Below, piece after piece: positions 7,135 to 11,736 of a DNA stretch of 11,736 bases; position 1 is the stretch's first letter, and each line of letters starts with the position of its first letter. This DNA is from an uncultured Sutterella sp. (GTDB lineage Bacteria; Pseudomonadota; Gammaproteobacteria; Burkholderiales; Burkholderiaceae_F). Under the pieces are notes generated by a model. It made no database searches. It was not told the DNA's origin and saw only the letters and a list, made by a program, of their open reading frames with translations. The position numbers and the translations under genes are program-made. The DNA lies in contig CAJJMF010000064.1 of assembly GCA_905192805.1 (NCBI GenBank), forward strand, positions 1 through 11,736, written 5' to 3'.

Positions 7135-7172
7135 ATGGGCTCTCAATTTCATTGAGGGCCCATTGTTTTATC
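7135..7172 (+). terminator. Intrinsic terminator of ompA
   Basis: A 13-bp stem (7135-7147 with 7151-7163, one G-T wobble) has a TTC loop and runs straight into TTGTTTTATC. A smaller hairpin, GGTAAC (7101-7106) / GTTACC (7114-7119), lies between the stop codon and this stem. This is the strongest terminator in the left half of the window and suits a highly expressed single gene. Confidence 0.9.
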
Positions 7173-7195
7173 CTCTTCGCATTTCAGAAAAGCAC

Positions 7196-7224
7196 TTCGG
7201 ACCTAAGCTGACTTCTGTTAATAT
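7196..7224 (+). promoter_or_regulatory. Candidate extended -10 promoter before the membrane protein gene
   Basis: TGT followed by TAATAT (7219-7224) forms an extended -10. The -35 position at 17 bp, TTCGGA (7196-7201), is poor, as is common when the -10 is extended. It lies after the ompA terminator and 35 nt before the GTG start, so it would drive the 7259-8427 gene pair. Confidence 0.35.
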
Positions 7225-7258
7225 GGGGCTTCGTTGCTTAGCGTTTTAGGAGACGATT

Positions 7259-7729
7259 GTGGCTTTTTCTCGTGAGACCGTGCGCCTTCGGGTGCATATC
7301 CTCTGTACCCTCCTGATATTATCCTGCCTAACGCTTTTGTGTTTTCTTGCAAGTCTTACCTCATTATTAGTGTTCGGAAGTCTACCGATTACGGCCATGA
7401 GTGGGTTAAGCGTGTTGCTCCTCCTTGCCAGCGCCATGATGATTTTCAATGGCCTTGCCCTAACGCTAAGCTACTCAACCGAACGCACAGAATATACGTT
7501 TGACGATCCCAACATGATGGTTCGCTCACTGATAACGTTGCGCTTAGGAAGCCTGACACGAAGCAAATTCATGCTCGACATGATCGCTCTTGGGGTCCTC
7601 TATGCTTTCTTTGGTATGGGGATTCTCTGGGAAGGTATTGCCATGGCGATTTTTGCTGTCGCTACCCTCGTGTTTGGCAAATTAATTTGTGACATATGGC
7701 GAGCCATCGTATCTGCGCTTACCCCCTAG
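7259..7729 (+). CDS. Small multi-pass membrane protein of unknown function
   Basis: I do not recognise the family. The 156 residues contain about four hydrophobic segments: 13-41, 46-71, 107-127 and 128-146. A polar, charged stretch at 72-104 (STERTEYTFDDPN and a basic patch) lies between the second and third and may be a cytoplasmic loop. There is no signal peptide or catalytic motif. The GTG start is supported by AGGAGA 6 nt upstream and by the lack of a better ATG. The stop lies 11 nt before the phosphatase ATG, so the two genes are probably co-transcribed. In related genomes the place beside this phosphatase is held by ubiG; this protein has no methyltransferase features and is not its remnant. 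Confidence 0.75.
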   Translation: MAFSRETVRLRVHILCTLLILSCLTLLCFLASLTSLLVFGSLPITAMSGLSVLLLLASAMMIFNGLALTLSYSTERTEYTFDDPNMMVRSLITLRLGSLTRSKFMLDMIALGVLYAFFGMGILWEGIAMAIFAVATLVFGKLICDIWRAIVSALTP

Positions 7730-7740
7730 GAATTGCTTTC

Positions 7741-8427
7741 ATGACCGCTAGCAAAACGCTTTTTTTATTTGACTTAGATGGCACGCTCATTGACACGGCC
7801 CCAACCCTGGCAATGGCCGTCAATCTCACACGACAGGATGAAGGGCTTGCTCCTTTACCGGTAGACGACTTACGCCCCATGGCAAGTCAAGGTGCCCCTG
7901 GGTTACTGCGAGTCGGATTTAATATCGACCCTCAGCATGAAACATTCATGGAACGACGTGCTCGTTTTCTCGCGCATTATCGCGCCCATATCACCGAAGG
8001 TACCCGCCTATTTCCTGAAATCGAAGCCCTCTTGGAGGGGCTCAAAGCCCGCTCCATGAAGGTCGGGATTGTGACCAATAAGTCCGTTGCACTCACCACA
8101 CCCTTGCTGGATGCATTGGCACTCAATGAGCGTTTTGATGTGGTTCTCGGTTTCGACTCGCCCAACTGTGCCATGAAACCGAGTCCACTTTCGATTGAAG
8201 AAGCCCTTCGCCTAACGAACACCGCCCCAGAGGCCGCGTTATACGCTGGGGACGATCGACGCGACATTCAGGCAGCTCACAACGCTCAGGTGCTTGCCGC
8301 GGGCGCGAAGTGGGGGTATGCCCTCTCCTACAAGGACTGGAATGCCGATTACTGGGCCGAGCATCCACTCGCCCTACTGGATTGGGTAGATCAACTCAAT
8401 ACGGGCACGAACCGTAAAACCCCGTAA
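7741..8427 (+). CDS. gph: HAD phosphatase, phosphoglycolate phosphatase-like (Gph or MupP)
   Basis: This is a 228-residue HAD-superfamily phosphatase with all four motifs: DLDGTLIDT (11-19) with the nucleophile Asp, Thr in VTNK (motif II), Lys in MKPSP (motif III), and GDDRRD (motif IV). The sequence between motifs I and II is large enough for the alpha-helical cap of phosphoglycolate phosphatases. Gph removes 2-phosphoglycolate made during DNA repair or oxygenation. In pseudomonads, however, the gene at this place in the mtaD-ubiG block is mupP, the N-acetylmuramic acid 6-phosphate phosphatase of cell-wall recycling, a close relative. Context therefore makes MupP a real alternative. The ATG at 7741 (AGGAA upstream) is preferred over an in-frame ATG at 7696, because the latter lies within the preceding gene and motif I starts about 10 residues after 7741, as usual. 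Confidence 0.85.
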   Translation: MTASKTLFLFDLDGTLIDTAPTLAMAVNLTRQDEGLAPLPVDDLRPMASQGAPGLLRVGFNIDPQHETFMERRARFLAHYRAHITEGTRLFPEIEALLEGLKARSMKVGIVTNKSVALTTPLLDALALNERFDVVLGFDSPNCAMKPSPLSIEEALRLTNTAPEAALYAGDDRRDIQAAHNAQVLAAGAKWGYALSYKDWNADYWAEHPLALLDWVDQLNTGTNRKTP

Positions 8428-8454
8428 ATGTTGTAAAAAACCAACAATGTGCAT

Positions 8455-8483
8455 TTGATAAGCATCCCGATCTTCGCTATACT
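8455..8483 (+). promoter_or_regulatory. ssrA promoter
   Basis: -35 TTGATA (8455-8460) and -10 TATACT (8478-8483), each 5 of 6 matches, are spaced exactly 17 bp. Transcription should start near 8490, a few nt before the mature tmRNA 5' end at 8497. This is the best sigma70-type promoter in the window. Confidence 0.85.
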
Positions 8484-8496
8484 GTGCCTACCTACA

Positions 8497-8859
8497 GGGG
8501 GCGCATTGGTTTCGACGGGGACACGGACGCTGTCTGGAGCATGTCGAGGTGCAGTTACCTCGTAAATACACTGCAAAACAAATATACGCCAACGATAAGC
8601 GTTTTGCTCTCGCTGCTTAATTAAGCGAGATGTCGCACAGATTGGTCTCTGGGTCTGGTCAGGTAACTGACAGCGGCATCATTGAACAGAGTCTAGGTTA
8701 ACGATGGGACACCGTTCGTTAACCGAAACTAAGGTGTCTGGCTAGTTGTAGGCCCGCCACTTGGCAGAGCAACTAGTAAGATTAAGTCATGTGGATACGC
8801 ATGTAGAACCAACAGAAAAAGGTTTTCGGACGCGGGTTCAACTCCCGCCGCCTCCACCA
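8497..8859 (+). ncRNA. ssrA: Transfer-messenger RNA (one-piece)
   Basis: tmRNA rescues stalled ribosomes with SmpB and tags the unfinished protein for proteolysis. The tRNA-like ends fit precisely. The acceptor stem GGGGGCG (8497-8503) pairs with CGCCTCC (8849-8855, one G-U), followed by ACCA (8856-8859). The T arm is GCGGG / CCCGC around TTCAACT (8832-8848), and the conserved GGTTTCGACGGGG lies near the 5' end. The tag frame starts at GCC 8588 and ends at TAA 8618. The stem after the tag, CTCGCT (8609-8614) / AGCGAG (8624-8629), brackets the stop. It is encoded in one piece with the CCA encoded. It has its own promoter and terminator, and carries no repeat of its 3' end nearby. Confidence 0.97.
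8588..8620 (+). other. tmRNA proteolysis tag reading frame (ANDKRFALAA)
   Basis: GCC AAC GAT AAG CGT TTT GCT CTC GCT GCT TAA gives ANDKRFALAA. The ClpXP-recognised LAA end is intact. The E. coli tag is ANDENYALAA; here positions 4-6 are Lys-Arg-Phe, so the middle of the tag is basic instead of acidic. Confidence 0.93.
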
Positions 8860-8866
8860 AACACGC

Positions 8867-8917
8867 AGACAACCTCGTTCTCGATTGCCGATCGACAACA
8901 GGTTGTCTATTTTTATG
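8867..8917 (+). terminator. ssrA terminator
   Basis: A perfect 9-bp stem AGACAACCT (8867-8875) / AGGTTGTCT (8900-8908) is extended inward by GTT/AAC and TCGAT/ATCGA pairs. ATTTTTATG follows. It starts only 8 nt after the mature tmRNA 3' end. Confidence 0.92.
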
Positions 8918-9223
8918 CCCACACGAAATGAGCCGAGACCTCTAATACACTTTTTCCTAGTATTCGTTTCTGCATAGTCCTCACCTAATCAAACACATGG
9001 ATTAACGAATAGGACAAAGCTTAACAACGCTCGTCGTGTCTTCGTTGCTCAAACCTCTCAGATCATTGCTCAATCCTGTTATCTGGCAGGCACATTCCGA
9101 GTGGCTACCCTCTCAAATGACTTGGGCTGTCGGGCACACTCGAAGCACGGATTTATCCTCCATTGATATCCATCAAAAAACAACCCCACTTCAGGGCAAT
9201 TTTTTCCCTCATCCAAATGCTGC
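8918..9223. other. Intergenic stretch without a recognisable gene
   Basis: About 300 nt after the ssrA terminator hold no convincing coding frame: the open frames on both strands lack ribosome sites and protein-like composition. The only structure seen is a group of short inverted repeats: TATTCGTT (8961-8968) / AACGAATA (9004-9011), TAATC (8986-8990) / GATTA (9000-9004) and GTCCT (8977-8981) / AGGAC (9011-9015). Stretches downstream of tmRNA genes often receive islands, but no integrase or att repeat is visible. Confidence 0.6.
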
Positions 9224-9229
9224 TTGATA

Positions 9230-9256
9230 TTGAAGAGAACACTTCTCATGTACAAT
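9230..9256 (+). promoter_or_regulatory. Possible lysP promoter
   Basis: TACAAT (9251-9256) is a good -10 about 50 nt before the riboswitch aptamer, where a leader promoter is expected. Upstream candidates for -35 are TTGAAG (9230-9235, 15 bp spacing) and TTGATA (9224-9229, 21 bp), neither at ideal distance. Confidence 0.35.
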
Positions 9257-9308
9257 CCAAAAATCAGCACTCAATCATCAACAATACCCTCACGGGTGCT
9301 GGACGAGA

Positions 9309-9480
9309 CAGATAGAGGTGCGAGCAACTAATAGTATGTTTACAGAGGGGGCACCCGTACATGTAAACAGAAAGGAGTTGTTCGCCGAAACGAACTATTC
9401 GGCAGAATAGTTCGTTGGGGACGACTACGAATAGTGTCGTCACTCCCGGTGGGCTCTCCCCCATCGGAGGCGCTATTGAG
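9309..9480 (+). promoter_or_regulatory. Lysine riboswitch (L box)
   Basis: The aptamer binds lysine in the mRNA leader and turns the gene off. Conserved L-box strings are present in order: GATAGAGGTGCGA (9311-9323), AGTATG (9333-9338), GAAAGGAG (9370-9377), GTTCGCCGAA (9380-9389) and GGAGGCGCTAT (9466-9476). Five helices can be drawn: P1 GATAG/CTATT (9311-9315, 9473-9477); P2 GCGAGCAACT/AGTTGTTCGC (9320-9329, 9376-9385) with distal GTTTACA/TGTAAAC (9338-9344, 9362-9368); P3, 12 perfect pairs (9389-9400, 9405-9416); P4 ACTA/TAGT inside GACG/CGTC (9420-9441); and P5 CCGGTGGG/CCCATCGG (9446-9453, 9460-9467). Architecture and gene context (a lysine permease) agree. Confidence 0.94.
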
Positions 9481-9575
9481 ATCACCATTGCTCGAGGTTT
9501 TCGAGTCTTGTCGAGATCGACTTCCGCTCAAGTTTGTCATTTTCGTAATCTTCAACTGAAGAAGGAATCGTCGGC
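9481..9575 (+). promoter_or_regulatory. Riboswitch expression platform and lysP ribosome site
   Basis: No stem followed by a U-run is obvious between the aptamer and the ATG. Visible hairpins are CTCGA (9491-9495) / TCGAG (9501-9505), a loose CTTG (9507-9510) / CAAG (9528-9531), and TCTTC (9549-9553) / GAAGA (9558-9562), which abuts the ribosome site AAGGA (9562-9566, 9 nt before the ATG). Control of translation start is therefore more likely than termination, but the switch partner of P1 was not identified. Confidence 0.45.
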
Positions 9576-11015
9576 ATGACAATTCACGAAGAAAGTGGCT
9601 TACGCCGCAACCTACAAGCACGCCACCTCACCATGATTGCCATTGGTGGATCCATTGGGACTGGGTTATTTGTTGCCTCGGGCGCTACGATTGCCATGGC
9701 GGGCCCTGGCAGTGCACTGCTTGCCTATGGTGTGATTGGTTTGATGGTGTATTTTTTAATGACCAGTCTAGGAGAGCTCGCGGCCTTTATGCCCGAGTCC
9801 GGCTCATTTGCTGCGTATGGGGCCCGATTTGTTGATCCCGCCTTTGGGTTCGCACTGGGTTGGAATTACTGGTACAACTGGGCGGTTACCATTGCCGTGG
9901 ACCTCGTTGCTGCCCAACTGGTGATGGGATGGTGGTTCCCCGATGTTCCGGGATGGATTTGGAGTGCGATCTTCCTCACGATACTCTTTTTACTCAACTC
10001 CGTCTCCGTCAAAGTCTTTGGTGAGGCCGAGTATTGGTTCGCCTTAATCAAAGTCATCACCGTAATCGTCATGATTATCACAGGGCTTTTGATGATTGTC
10101 GGCATCTTTCGCGGGGATACCCCTGCGGGCTGGGCCAACTGGCTCATTGGGGATGCACCCTTTGTGGGAGGGCTTCCTGCCCTCATTGGCGTATCCATGA
10201 TCGTGGGCTTCTCATTCCAAGGTACGGAATTGATTGGGATTGCAGCGGGCGAAAGTGAGGACCCCGCGAAAAATATTCCCAAAGCGGTTCGACAAGTGTT
10301 CTGGCGTATTTTGCTCTTTTATGTGTTCGCCATTCTTGTCATCGGTCTGATTATTCCGTATACCGATCCGCGTCTATTGAAAAACGATGTGACGGATATT
10401 AGCGTAAGTCCGTTTACGTTGTTATTTGAAAAGGCTGGTCTTGCGTCGGCGGCCACCATCATGAATGCGGTCATTCTTACCTCGGTCCTCTCCGCGGGCA
10501 ACTCTGGGATGTATGCTAGTACCCGTATGCTCTGGACGTTAGCCATGACAGGAAAAGCCCCCAGTTGCTTTAAGAAACTCACGCGCCATGGGGTACCGAT
10601 TAATGCGTTGATTGCGACCACTGCCATCGCCGCCTTATGCTTTTTAACCTCCCTCTTTAAAAACCAATCGGTTTATCTCTGGTTACTCAACACCTCTGGG
10701 ATGAGCGGCTTTATTGCTTGGTTAGGGATTGCCATCAGCCATTACCGATTCCGCAAAGGCTATCTCGCACAAGGGCATCGTTTGGAAGACCTTCCGTATC
10801 GTTCGCGGTTTTTCCCCTTAGGGCCACTCTTTGCCTTTACGCTCTGCATGCTCATTATGCTCGGACAAAATTATGAGGCCTTCATAGCTGAGACCATTGA
10901 CTGGGAAGGGATTTTGGCAACCTATATCAGCATTCCACTCTTTTTAGGGATTTGGCTCTGGTATCGCATTGCCCACAAAACGCATTTTGTGCGTTATGAG
11001 GAAATGCGTTTCTAA
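9576..11015 (+). CDS. lysP: Lysine-specific permease
   Basis: LysP is an inner-membrane, proton-coupled L-lysine importer of the amino acid-polyamine-organocation superfamily (AAT family). The 479-residue protein is close to E. coli LysP from end to end. Shared segments include ARHLTMIAIGGSIGTGLF (15-32, the substrate-binding TM1 break), LMTSLGELAA (61-70), FALGWNYWYNWAVTIAVDL (92-110), GTELIGIAAGESEDPAKN, AGNSGMYASTRML, LNTSGM and the end HFVRYEEMRF. About twelve hydrophobic segments are visible. The N-terminus is slightly shorter than in E. coli. The ATG has AAGGA 9 nt upstream. The gene stands alone between a lysine riboswitch and a terminator, so repression by intracellular lysine is expected. 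The conservation makes this the surest transporter specificity call possible without alignment. Confidence 0.96.
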   Translation: MTIHEESGLRRNLQARHLTMIAIGGSIGTGLFVASGATIAMAGPGSALLAYGVIGLMVYFLMTSLGELAAFMPESGSFAAYGARFVDPAFGFALGWNYWYNWAVTIAVDLVAAQLVMGWWFPDVPGWIWSAIFLTILFLLNSVSVKVFGEAEYWFALIKVITVIVMIITGLLMIVGIFRGDTPAGWANWLIGDAPFVGGLPALIGVSMIVGFSFQGTELIGIAAGESEDPAKNIPKAVRQVFWRILLFYVFAILVIGLIIPYTDPRLLKNDVTDISVSPFTLLFEKAGLASAATIMNAVILTSVLSAGNSGMYASTRMLWTLAMTGKAPSCFKKLTRHGVPINALIATTAIAALCFLTSLFKNQSVYLWLLNTSGMSGFIAWLGIAISHYRFRKGYLAQGHRLEDLPYRSRFFPLGPLFAFTLCMLIMLGQNYEAFIAETIDWEGILATYISIPLFLGIWLWYRIAHKTHFVRYEEMRF

Positions 11016-11051
11016 TCGCAAACCTTCTCTCGATCCGAAATACTTTTTCGC

Positions 11052-11083
11052 AAGCGCCCACTAGCCCTGGGCGCTTTTTCTTT
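11052..11083 (+). terminator. lysP terminator
   Basis: A perfect 9-bp stem AAGCGCCCA (11052-11060) / TGGGCGCTT (11068-11076) with a 7-nt loop is followed by TTTTTCTTTG. It lies 36 nt after the lysP stop. The A-run opposite the T-run is short, so it acts mainly on the plus strand. Confidence 0.93.
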
Positions 11084-11134
11084 GTCGCACTGCGCCAAGG
11101 CGCTCAAAATATGTAACAATGGAATCAATACACC

Positions 11135-11153
11135 GTGCTAAAGCATTTAGCAC
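11135..11153. promoter_or_regulatory. 19-bp perfect palindrome upstream of the DUF748 gene
   Basis: GTGCTAAA (11135-11142) and TTTAGCAC (11146-11153) flank a 3-nt centre. It lies 50 nt before the start codon and overlaps a weak -35-like TTAGCA (11147-11152, with TTTATT 17 bp on at 11170-11175). No U-run follows, so an operator for a dimeric regulator fits better than a terminator. The regulator is unknown. Confidence 0.4.
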
Positions 11154-11203
11154 CGAATTAAGCAAACATTTTATTGATTTAAAGCGAGCTTTAGGACTCC
11201 AAG

Positions 11204-11736
11204 ATGGCCAAACTTCTCAATGTCGTCGTGACGACAGCGATTGTGGGTACCGCACTCTACGCTGCTGCGGGATACTTTGCCGTCCCTTACTTGGTCAAAA
11301 TGTCACTGGAACGTGGCGTGGCCCATTCATTAAATCGGCAAATCCAAATCCAAAAGGTTACCTTTGATCCGTGGTCAGGGTTATTGGAAATTCGTCAACT
11401 GCAAATTGCTGGACTCAGCGCTGAGCAACCTGCCCTGATCAATGTGCCTTTATTGCGTCTAGATCTGTCTGCGCAAACAGTGCGCCATTTTGCACCGGTA
11501 TTTGATGAGATCACGGTCGATGGACTCACGGCTGAAGTCGCCATGAGCGATCCTGATATTCGTAACCTCGTGGACAATAAAGCGAATGGCACGCCAGACA
11601 CCCAAGAGCAATCCGCTCCGCGCAAGGGTTTACCCAATTTCGCCTTCTACAACATCAATGTGAAAAATGCGATGGTCCACGTTACCGATAAAGCCAACGG
11701 TCTGGACCAATCCATTACCAACTTTAATTTAAGTTT
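11204..11736 (+). CDS. DUF748 / AsmA-like envelope protein, partial (3' end outside window)
   Basis: The visible 177 residues start with a basic N-terminus and one membrane segment (about 7-30), then the typical entry of DUF748 proteins: GYFAVPYLVKMSLERGVAHSL (23-43), a short beta-rich QIQIQKVTFDPWSGLLEIRQLQI stretch and the LRLDLSAQTV / DEITVDG repeats. These belong to the AsmA/YhdP group of large periplasmic proteins anchored in the inner membrane, which form long beta-grooves linked to phospholipid movement to the outer membrane. Family members are usually much longer, so most of the gene lies beyond the window. The ATG has AGGA 8 nt upstream. A terminator separates it from lysP, so it starts its own unit. 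The family call is good; the molecular role is inferred from the family. Confidence 0.8.
   Translation, partial: MAKLLNVVVTTAIVGTALYAAAGYFAVPYLVKMSLERGVAHSLNRQIQIQKVTFDPWSGLLEIRQLQIAGLSAEQPALINVPLLRLDLSAQTVRHFAPVFDEITVDGLTAEVAMSDPDIRNLVDNKANGTPDTQEQSAPRKGLPNFAFYNINVKNAMVHVTDKANGLDQSITNFNLS

Noticed and set aside
7696..7740. Upstream ATG for the HAD phosphatase
   Set aside because: It would overlap the preceding gene and add 15 residues before motif I; the ATG at 7741 has its own ribosome site.
8429..8446. TGTTG/CAACA hairpin after the phosphatase gene as its terminator
   Set aside because: Five weak pairs with an A-run loop and no following U-run; read-through into ssrA is plausible.
9192..9210. 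AGGG/CCCT hairpin around a T6 run
   Set aside because: Only 4-5 base pairs with the T-run inside the loop, so it is not a terminator on either strand.
9036..9227. Small open frame on the plus strand after ssrA, with a GTG start
   Set aside because: No Shine-Dalgarno sequence, no recognisable domain, and overlapping frames of similar length occur on the other strand.
8497..9300. Genomic island integrated at the 3' end of ssrA
   Set aside because: ssrA is a common integration site, but no integrase and no repeat of its 3' end were found, and the native terminator follows directly. Integration beyond the window cannot be excluded.
9264..9621. Two minus-strand open frames across the lysP leader
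   Set aside because: They run antisense through the riboswitch helices and the lysP start; their length is explained by the structured RNA sequence.
11119..11367. 82-codon plus-strand frame over the start of the DUF748 gene
   Set aside because: It is in another frame of a gene with a clear family match and its own ribosome site.

Overview
The window is a chromosomal housekeeping segment. The organism looks like a betaproteobacterium of the order Burkholderiales. Three things point there: the block pheA-serC-gyrA next to a TRZ/ATZ-type deaminase, a HAD phosphatase and a small OmpA; the short OmpA of Burkholderiales type (no N-terminal beta-barrel, CWRTGFWTP motif, Ala/Pro linker); and the one-piece tmRNA. 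The classical order in this block, also seen in pseudomonads, includes ubiG, which is missing here. That would fit a menaquinone-using, host-associated lineage such as Sutterellaceae, but this placement is inference only.

Layout. On the minus strand, positions 1-4510 hold a probable operon, gyrA > serC > pheA, with pheA running off the left edge. Positions 4511-4795 are a regulation-rich divergent region with overlapping gyrA and deaminase promoters, a folded gyrA leader and a possible attenuator before the deaminase. On the plus strand follow an MTA/SAH-type deaminase (4796-6118), a structured spacer, ompA (6395-7087) with a strong terminator, a small unknown membrane protein (7259-7729) closely followed by a HAD phosphatase gph/mupP (7741-8427), and the tmRNA gene ssrA (8497-8859) with its own promoter and terminator. 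About 300 bp without a recognisable gene come next. Then a well-formed lysine riboswitch (about 9309-9480) precedes lysP (9576-11015), which is followed by a terminator. The right edge cuts a DUF748/AsmA-like envelope gene (11204 onward).

How the genes fit together. PheA and SerC belong to aromatic amino acid and serine/PLP biosynthesis, and are co-transcribed with the replication enzyme GyrA. The deaminase salvages adenine-type nucleosides. OmpA, the HAD phosphatase (possibly a cell-wall recycling enzyme) and the DUF748 protein relate to the envelope. LysP imports lysine, and its leader RNA should switch the gene off when lysine is plentiful.

I see no CRISPR array, transposase, integrase, toxin-antitoxin or defence genes. 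The most interesting signals are regulatory RNAs (the lysine riboswitch on lysP, the structured gyrA leader, and alternative-pairing repeats after the deaminase) and departures from the family norm (a Met at the GyrA quinolone position, PheA without a chorismate mutase domain, and loss of ubiG from the block).
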